A stretch of DNA of 19,013 bases from an uncultured Bacilli bacterium (GTDB taxonomy: Bacteria > Bacillota_I > Bacilli_A > RF39 > UBA660). A program made the position numbers and the translations under genes. This document shows positions 13,925 to 19,013 of the stretch, in pieces (position 1 is the first letter of the stretch; each line of letters opens with the position of its first letter). The stretch spans positions 1 to 19,013 of the forward strand of contig CAKPNP010000024.1 in NCBI GenBank assembly GCA_934169415.1, in the 5' to 3' direction. The notes below the pieces were generated by a model. That model saw only the letters and a program-made list of their open reading frames with translations. It had not been told where the DNA came from and did no database searches.

Positions 13925-15682
13925 CTATAAACTCATTTTAATTTTCTTAACATTCTCAATTTCATTCTCTTTTTTGCTTTCTTCACTAACAATAGAAGTT
14001 GGAATTATACCATCACTAGTAATTTGTAAATAGTTTTCTGTCTCATACTTTAATGTTTCATAATCCCTTTTCCCACTTATTGGGCTTGTTGGAAATTTAT
14101 CTCTTAATTTATATGCATAAGGAATTGCTTCAGGATTTGTAAATTCTTCTACACATTCGGCATTGATAACCGAAAGAACATCTATTGGTAAACATTTTGC
14201 TGATTCCTCTAAAACAATATGTGCAACTGGCACTACTTTTCCATCTATTGTTAAAGGAACCAATTCACATTCTTTAACATACTTATTACTTGCAATTTTA
14301 TTTTCTATTTCAAATAAATATACTATATTTCCATTTGAATCAATAAATGAATCTGTACTTCTTCCTAAAACTCTATAAACGCCTTTTTCATCTACCGTTG
14401 CTACATCCCCAGTATTTCCCCAAACTGTACCGTTTTCAACTTCAAGAAATTTTTCAGTAGCTTCAGTGTTGTTTAAATAACATTTCATAATAGCTGGTGT
14501 TGAAATTTTAATAATTCCTTTTTCATTAATTCCTACTGATTCATTTGTAATTGGATTTACTATTTTAGCTTCAACAAATGGCATTAACATACCAGATTCA
14601 TTTGTTCTACCTTCAATATCCATATTAAACATTGTCATAGTACCAAATTCACTCATACCATAACCAATAATCAAATCTTTTTTCACACCGGCTTTTCTCA
14701 TTTTTTCATTTATTTGCATTGCCAATTTTGTAGGGAGTGGTTCTCCACCTGTAAATGGCATATCCAAAAATGATAAACTACCATTTTTAATGTCTTTATC
14801 TAACAAACTAATATAATGTCCTAATGAACCAACGACTATATTTGGCTCATATTTCTTTAAGTTTGTCAAAAATGTTTGTGGATTATAAACAGGTTGCATA
14901 ATATTAGTACATCCAAATGCCAATGGCGTATTTATGCAATGACATAAACTTGTTCCATACATCGGTGGAATTAATACTAAATTTCTATCACCAACTTTTG
15001 AACCAAATCCATCTTTTGCATCATATATTGAAATCATATTATTCATAGAATCGTTAGTTAAAACTACCCCCTTTGGATTTCCTGTTGAACCACTCGTATA
15101 TACAATAGCAGTTTCTTTTTGTTCTACAAATTCAGGTGAAACTATTTCTTTTATAGAATTATAACCTAATCTACTAAATTCAGGATATGTAATATAATCA
15201 ATGCCTGATATTAATTGTTCCTTTTTTAATTTTTTTCTTTTAACTAATATTTTGTATAAAAAAGATGCTTGTTCAGTAATAGATGAAATCATAACCTTTT
15301 CTACATTAGTATTAGCAATGGCATCTTGTAACATTGAATAAAATCTATCTAATACAATTAATAACTTGGAACCTGTTTCATTGATATATTTTTTACTATT
15401 TACTTTAAAATAATTGGGATTAACCAATTGTGTAACAGCGCCAATCCTATTTAATGCATAAAAATGGGCCATACTGTCAACTGTTCCAGCCATACACATT
15501 GTTACAATGTCACCATCTTTAACTCCTAACTCAATAAAACCTTTCGTTAAGGTATCAACTAAATCAAAGAATTCTTTATAAGTTAATTTACTCCCAAAAC
15601 TTTCAAAAGCTACTCCATTCAAGTTATTTTGATTTCTTTTTACAATATTTTCAATAACTGTACTTTCTGTTTTTTTTATCAC
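13925..15682 (-). CDS. AMP-forming acyl-CoA synthetase/ligase (ANL family)
   Basis: A 585-aa adenylate-forming enzyme that would activate a carboxylic acid with ATP to an acyl-AMP and normally pass it to CoA. Motifs in order: the P-loop YTSGSTGNPKGVVLTN (195-210), the GYGMSEFGTM motif that binds the acyl-adenylate, GNTGDVATVDEKGVYRVLGR with its conserved TGD and the hinge LGRSTD, and a late PTSPISGKRDYE whose Lys fits the catalytic Lys region. The usual hinge GRxKD has Thr in place of Lys. The start is GTG, preceded by GGGGG, and an excellent promoter is just upstream. A polar tail of about 40 residues follows the last motif. No acyl carrier protein, acyltransferase or CoA-utilising gene adjoins it, so the substrate (fatty acid or other) cannot be inferred. 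Confidence 0.88.
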   Translation of the reverse strand: MIKKTESTVIENIVKRNQNNLNGVAFESFGSKLTYKEFFDLVDTLTKGFIELGVKDGDIVTMCMAGTVDSMAHFYALNRIGAVTQLVNPNYFKVNSKKYINETGSKLLIVLDRFYSMLQDAIANTNVEKVMISSITEQASFLYKILVKRKKLKKEQLISGIDYITYPEFSRLGYNSIKEIVSPEFVEQKETAIVYTSGSTGNPKGVVLTNDSMNNMISIYDAKDGFGSKVGDRNLVLIPPMYGTSLCHCINTPLAFGCTNIMQPVYNPQTFLTNLKKYEPNIVVGSLGHYISLLDKDIKNGSLSFLDMPFTGGEPLPTKLAMQINEKMRKAGVKKDLIIGYGMSEFGTMTMFNMDIEGRTNESGMLMPFVEAKIVNPITNESVGINEKGIIKISTPAIMKCYLNNTEATEKFLEVENGTVWGNTGDVATVDEKGVYRVLGRSTDSFIDSNGNIVYLFEIENKIASNKYVKECELVPLTIDGKVVPVAHIVLEESAKCLPIDVLSVINAECVEEFTNPEAIPYAYKLRDKFPTSPISGKRDYETLKYETENYLQITSDGIIPTSIVSEESKKENEIENVKKIKMSL

Positions 15683-15710
15683 AAGAATTTTCCCCCTTTA
15701 TTTGTGTCGT

Positions 15711-15739
15711 ATGATATCACATTTTTATTTGTTTGTCAA
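15711..15739 (-). promoter_or_regulatory. Strong sigma-A promoter of the ligase gene
   Basis: The minus strand reads consensus TTGACA (15734-15739), a 17-base spacer and TATCAT (15711-15716). The -10 overlaps the palindrome TGATATCA (15712-15719), which might be an operator half. The 170 bases to the left edge of the CYTH gene hold nothing else that I can recognise. Confidence 0.7.
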
Positions 15740-15909
15740 ATTTTAAATTTGTTCAAAATATTAGCTTAACATTTCAATATCATGTATATACTAAAAATAC
15801 AGAAATTAATTCACTTCTAAAAACATATTATATAAAAATAAATTTTGAACTGAATCCCAAAAGTCATTTTATTGATTTTTGTAGATTATTTAAACCATTA
15901 TATTTGTCA

Positions 15910-16734
15910 TTAAAATTGCAAATATTCATCTACTTCATTTTGTTCTTTTTCATCAAATGATAAATCGTTATATTCTTTTGCATAAATATCTATACCAGAT
16001 TCTCTCATATAAACATCATCTGTATTAATTATAATTTCATCATTTACAGAATAACCAAGCATTTTAACAGCTTCATCTATTTCTTCTTTACTTGGTCCCT
16101 CAACTTCTAAATATGGAGCAAGTTTTGGCCATTTATCTATTACTATTTCAGTATTTTTAAAATCGTATGCAATTCTCATTTTAATCTGATGTCTAGCAAA
16201 AAAATACCCTAAATCTTCTAAAAATTGTTTTCCAAATTCTATATCAGGAACGTTAAGCTCTAATTCATCTACTGCATCAAGTTTATACTCGCCCTTACTG
16301 TCAATTATTTTCTTTATAGTTATGGTTGTTTCATCACCAGTTTGTCTTAATCTTATCCATTTACTAAAGTTTTCATTTGTTTTCCTCATAACATTAATTA
16401 AAACTTCAGAATTCAACAAATCTTTGTTACAACATTCGTCTTTAATAAAATCAATAATATCAGAGTACCCTAATTGATTTCTAAATATTTCTATATCTTC
16501 TTTTGTAAAACATGGTCTTACTTCTTCAATTAATTTAACTAGTGCTCTACTGTCATTTAGATTAATGAAATCTTTTACATACTTTTTATATAATTCATCC
16601 ACTGGTGGAATGTCAAAAGTATATATGTCCTGAATATATTTTCCCTTCGGTTCAATTTTATTTTCTTTCAATACTCTTTTTATTTTATTTACATCAATAT
16701 TTAATATTTTAATTTCTCTTTCAATATTTTCCAT
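15910..16734 (-). CDS. CYTH-domain protein with helical insertion
   Basis: A 274-aa CYTH (CyaB/thiamine-triphosphatase) superfamily protein, members of which bind triphosphates with divalent metal. The signature ExExK is E5-R-E7-I-K9. It is followed by YIQDIYTFDIPP, later KWIRLRQTGDETTITIKK with its basic and alternating residues, and finally YLEVEGPSKEEIDEAVKMLGY. The match to simple CYTH proteins (about 170-200 aa) is interrupted by roughly 65-70 extra helical residues (about 48-116) between the first and the next strand. The catalytic basis is largely conserved, so a triphosphatase or triphosphate-binding role is likely, but the substrate is unknown. The ATG has only a weak ribosome site. 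A TTGTTA/TATGAT promoter lies upstream; the repeat-copy promoter at 16920 could also read into it. Confidence 0.85.
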   Translation of the reverse strand: MENIEREIKILNIDVNKIKRVLKENKIEPKGKYIQDIYTFDIPPVDELYKKYVKDFINLNDSRALVKLIEEVRPCFTKEDIEIFRNQLGYSDIIDFIKDECCNKDLLNSEVLINVMRKTNENFSKWIRLRQTGDETTITIKKIIDSKGEYKLDAVDELELNVPDIEFGKQFLEDLGYFFARHQIKMRIAYDFKNTEIVIDKWPKLAPYLEVEGPSKEEIDEAVKMLGYSVNDEIIINTDDVYMRESGIDIYAKEYNDLSFDEKEQNEVDEYLQF

Positions 16735-16748
16735 TCAACCACTCTCTT

Positions 16749-16776
16749 ATCATATTAAAATATCATCCTATAACAA
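16749..16776 (-). promoter_or_regulatory. Putative promoter of the CYTH gene
   Basis: The minus strand reads TTGTTA (16771-16776), a 16-base spacer and TATGAT (16749-16754), just ahead of the CYTH start at 16734. Confidence 0.4.
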
Positions 16777-16829
16777 AATTAATCTATTATTGCTATCTAA
16801 TTTAGATTTTTATATAAATTAATTATTTT

Positions 16830-16976
16830 CATCATACTAACTCCTTAAAACACAATTTTTTTAATTTTTGATTAAATTTTTAACCGCTTTATCAAGAATT
16901 TCAATATAAAACTATCTAAATATTATCATTAATTATAAGTATTGTCAATTTAAAATATATACAAAAAAAGTACTAT
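16830..16976 (-). repeat. 147-bp direct repeat, copy 1: promoter-leader cassette
   Basis: Identical to copy 2 (17175-17321) except for about six single-base changes, with no gaps (about 96%). On the minus strand it contains TTGACA (16943-16948), 17 bases, TAATAT (16920-16925), a leader of about 75 bases with a TTGATAAA/TTTaATCAA hairpin, AAGGAG (16841-16846) and a double ATG (16830-16835). The ORF that follows reads only MMKIINLYKNLN, ending at 16797. The Nudix fragment's stop codon lies at the repeat's upstream edge. It looks like a complete 5' regulatory unit that has lost its gene. Confidence 0.85.
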
Positions 16977-17152
16977 CCATCGCAGCTTATATATAATTTT
17001 TCAATAAGTTTTTTTAATAGTGGATAATACAATTCAAGTGATGGTACAAACTCATCATTATTCATCATATCCTCTAATTCTTTAAAACTCACCCATCTAA
17101 CTTCTTGTACTTCTCTTTCTGATGGATTTAATTCATTAAGTTCTACATTACT
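16973..17152 (-). pseudogene. C-terminal remnant of a Nudix hydrolase
   Basis: Between the two repeats an open frame without a start encodes 57 residues from 17146 to TAG at 16973-16975. Examples are PSEREVQEVRWVSFKELED and FVPSLELYYPLLKKL. The spacing of EVQEVRWVSFKEL and the C-terminal helix are typical of the end of IPP-isomerase-like Nudix proteins. The Nudix box and everything before it are missing. The leader in copy 2 just upstream gives MMEIVN and then stops, so an internal deletion of a formerly complete gene is likely. It is not the missing end of the frameshifted Nudix gene at 6271-6832, which has its own C-terminus. Confidence 0.7.
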
Positions 17153-17174
17153 CTACCTATCAATTAACTATTTC

Positions 17175-17321
17175 CATCATACCAACTCCTTAAAACACAA
17201 TTTTTTTAATTTTTGATTAAATTTTTAACCATTTTATCAAGAGTTTCGATATAAAACTATCTAAATATTATCATTAATTATAAATATTGTCAATTTAAAA
17301 TATATACAAAAAAAGTACTAT
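17175..17321 (-). repeat. 147-bp direct repeat, copy 2: promoter-leader cassette
   Basis: The partner of copy 1, with TTGACA (17288-17293), 17 bases, TAATAT (17265-17270), the same leader hairpin, AAGGAG (17186-17191) and a double ATG (17175-17180). The ORF after it is MMEIVN and stops at 17160. Four of the six differences lie in the leader between the promoter and the RBS (for example ACCGCT versus ACCATT); one is in the promoter spacer and one lies between RBS and ATG. The RBS is unchanged. Confidence 0.85.
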
Positions 17322-18027
17322 ACTAGTACTTAATTTTTCAGCATATTTAAATTTTAAATTCTTCATGTCATATGTTTTAACACATATTTTTTCATCTTTT
17401 GTTTCCATAATATAAACATTTAATTTTATTATCCTCAATATAATAGTCAAATATACGTCTGTCATAATCTGTTCCTAAATTTTCACGAATATAATTAATA
17501 CCTAATTTTTTTATAATCTCTGGCTTATATGCATAATCACAAATTTCAACACAGCGTTGTCCTGTATAATAATATTCTCTTTTTTCAGACTTATAAAATT
17601 TTTCCCAATCATTTTCATTTTACATCTTTGCTTTAATGTTGTATTCATAAGTTATAAAATCATCAGACAAATGTCTATCACATTTAAAGAAAATTTGAGT
17701 ATCACCAAAATTATATAACTGACTATCACCAAAATCAGAATATTTTTCAATATCGTTTAACCACTTTAAACGTTTTTCTACAAGAAAAATCAAATATTCT
17801 TTTTCTTTAAAAGCAATCAAAAGATATTCTTTAAAAATTTCAAGTGATTTATAATTACCACTAAGCATGTAATATATTCTTTTCAGATCATCATCTGTAA
17901 TACTATCAGAAAAACACAATATTTCAGATTTAGCATTTTTTTTAAATAAATATTTGTTTCCTTTTTCAGTATTAATAGCCAAATATGTATCCGCTTCTTT
18001 TTTATCATTATTATTTTTACTTAAGTA
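17295..18027 (-). pseudogene. Decayed gene of unknown function, broken by stop and frameshift
   Basis: From 18027 one frame runs YLSKNNNDKKEADTYLAINT and on for 136 codons (17620-18027) to a TAA at 17620. The same frame continues without any start codon for 75 codons (NENDWEKFYKSEKREYY and on) to 17392. A third segment, NVYIMETKDEKICVKTYD, runs in another frame from about 17420 to 17295 and ends inside repeat copy 2. The first segment has no ATG; its only start option is TTG at 17982, with no ribosome site. Together the pieces look like one protein of about 240 residues disabled by a nonsense change, a frameshift and loss of its 5' end. Charged, aromatic and mixed in composition, with a repeat-like YNFGDTQIFFK. 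No family is recognised. The 120-aa part alone (17620-17982) might still be called a small protein. Confidence 0.5.
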
Positions 18028-18076
18028 TTACATATATTTATTGTATAGTTATATAATTCATTACATTTAGATGCAT

Positions 18077-19003
18077 CTATCGATTTCCATTTTTATCAAA
18101 ATATTTTGCATTTTCTTCACTGCCACTTCCATTACCAACAAATATATAATTTATAGCTGATGAATTATTTTTTATCTCATTGAATTCTCTTTTTTCACGT
18201 TCAATTCGTTCTTTTTCAATATGTTCTTCTACTTCTTTTTTTCGACGTTCAATTTCTTCTTTAGTTAAAATAACAGGTAATTCTATATCAAATTGTTTTT
18301 CTACTTTAGATAACTCTTCTAATGCATTTTCTATATCTTCACATTTATCATTTTTTATAATATAATTCATACTTTCTAATTCTGATAAAACTCCAGCACT
18401 ACATAAAACACCTATTGAAGATAGACCATTTTTAAATTCTTCTAAATTACATATATCATCTAAAAATTTAACTAATTCTATATCATCTACTATATCATAT
18501 CCTATAGCCTTAAATGATGAAATTATAGCTTTATATGACTTTAATCTTCTTATTTTTTTATCCTTCAATTTTTCAAACAGTGCATTTGTAATTTCATCTA
18601 AAAATACAATATGAAATCTGTCTGGTTCTTTTTCACATTTTTCTTCTAACTTTTTAAGCCAACTTGGTTTAACATCTATCATTTCTCCAGTTTCAGAATT
18701 ATATACACTTTTACCATTTAACCTTTCTGGTGTTGCATTTCTTAGATAAATTATTTCACAAGTAGGATCTATTTGTTTTACTCTTGCAGATTTACCCTCT
18801 GATGAAGGTCCATGCAAGAATACTGCTACACCACTTTCTGTTGCTCCTCTTATGATTTCTTCTTCACTTACTTGTCCAAATTTTAAACCATAAGAGTTTC
18901 TTCTTCCAGCTTGTTTTTGTTTTTCTTCAAACCTTTCTTTTTCTTCTGGTGTCATATTTTGAACACGAGTAAATGTTACAGTTTGAGTTAAATCTCGAAG
19001 CAT
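18077..19003 (-). CDS. MoxR-like AAA protein with truncated ATPase domain
   Basis: A 308-aa protein. The frame stays open to the window's right edge (three codons, DRY, before the ATG) and no ribosome site is visible, so the true start may lie outside. Residues 40-142 are a MoxR/AAA_5-type nucleotide-binding half: Walker A GPSSEGKS (65-72), then IIYLRNATPERLNGKSVYN, and Walker B HIVFLDEITNA (131-141). Right after L142 the expected sensor 1, arginine finger and lid are absent. The sequence instead runs into KLKDKKIRRLKSYKAIISSF and a helical, charged tail with a long coiled-coil-like KEEIERRKKEVEEHIEKER (near 246-264). This suggests an internal deletion that kept the frame, near 18577, so it may bind ATP but should not work as a complete AAA ATPase. 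MoxR proteins usually act as chaperone-like partners of VWA proteins; none is seen here. Confidence 0.75.
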   Translation of the reverse strand: MLRDLTQTVTFTRVQNMTPEEKERFEEKQKQAGRRNSYGLKFGQVSEEEIIRGATESGVAVFLHGPSSEGKSARVKQIDPTCEIIYLRNATPERLNGKSVYNSETGEMIDVKPSWLKKLEEKCEKEPDRFHIVFLDEITNALFEKLKDKKIRRLKSYKAIISSFKAIGYDIVDDIELVKFLDDICNLEEFKNGLSSIGVLCSAGVLSELESMNYIIKNDKCEDIENALEELSKVEKQFDIELPVILTKEEIERRKKEVEEHIEKERIEREKREFNEIKNNSSAINYIFVGNGSGSEENAKYFDKNGNR

Positions 19004-19013
19004 ATATCTATCA

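Noticed and set aside
15733..15960. 75-codon plus-strand ORF next to the CYTH gene
   Set aside because: It overlaps the ligase promoter and the CYTH 3' end, has no ribosome site, and its composition is simply that of translated AT-rich spacer.
16830..17321. Insertion sequence or CRISPR array
   Set aside because: There are only two long repeats in direct orientation, with no transposase, terminal inverted repeats or regular spacers between short repeats.

Overview
The window comes from a very AT-rich, low-GC Gram-positive bacterium using the standard code (TGG for Trp; TAA, TAG and TGA as stops). A SspI-type small acid-soluble spore protein gene indicates an endospore former or the descendant of one. 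With an RNase J2-like protein, Tex, a LemA/DUF2207 pair and very low GC, this fits class Bacilli in the broad sense, for example an uncultured gut lineage near RF39 or the Erysipelotrichia. The lineage is inference. Almost every gene is on the minus strand; sspI is the only convincing plus-strand gene.

Region 1 (1-6270). A gene leaving the window at the left edge has a tiny ORF with a G10 tract just upstream of it. Next is an RNase J paralogue whose metal-binding active site is largely lost. A compact operon follows, transcribed right to left: tex, a small lipoprotein, a COG2426 membrane protein and an OmpR-family response regulator, closed by a terminator. A 138-aa zinc-ribbon-like protein has its own promoter and terminator.

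Region 2 (6271-10200). An envelope operon of lemA, a DUF2207 membrane protein and a Nudix hydrolase gene that carries a one-base frameshift in a homopolymer. Upstream of it is an S51-family peptidase gene.

Region 3 (10200-11850). sspI faces rpoZ. The intergenic space between them is dense with hairpins, a consensus promoter and a short direct repeat, and may encode a small RNA. A membrane protein with a NERD-like cytosolic part lies upstream of rpoZ.

Region 4 (11850-15740). A membrane hybrid histidine kinase and a stand-alone AMP-forming acyl-CoA ligase, each with a recognisable promoter and terminator.

Region 5 (15740-19013). A CYTH-domain protein is followed by a decaying stretch: two 147-bp direct repeats (about 96% identical), each carrying a promoter, RBS and start codon; a C-terminal Nudix fragment between them; a gene broken by a stop and a frameshift; and a MoxR-like AAA protein whose ATPase domain stops just after Walker B.

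I saw no CRISPR array, transposase, rRNA or tRNA. The likeliest new biology is the sspI-rpoZ intergenic element, the G10 mini-ORF, the active-site-dead RNase J and the duplicated promoter-leader cassette.
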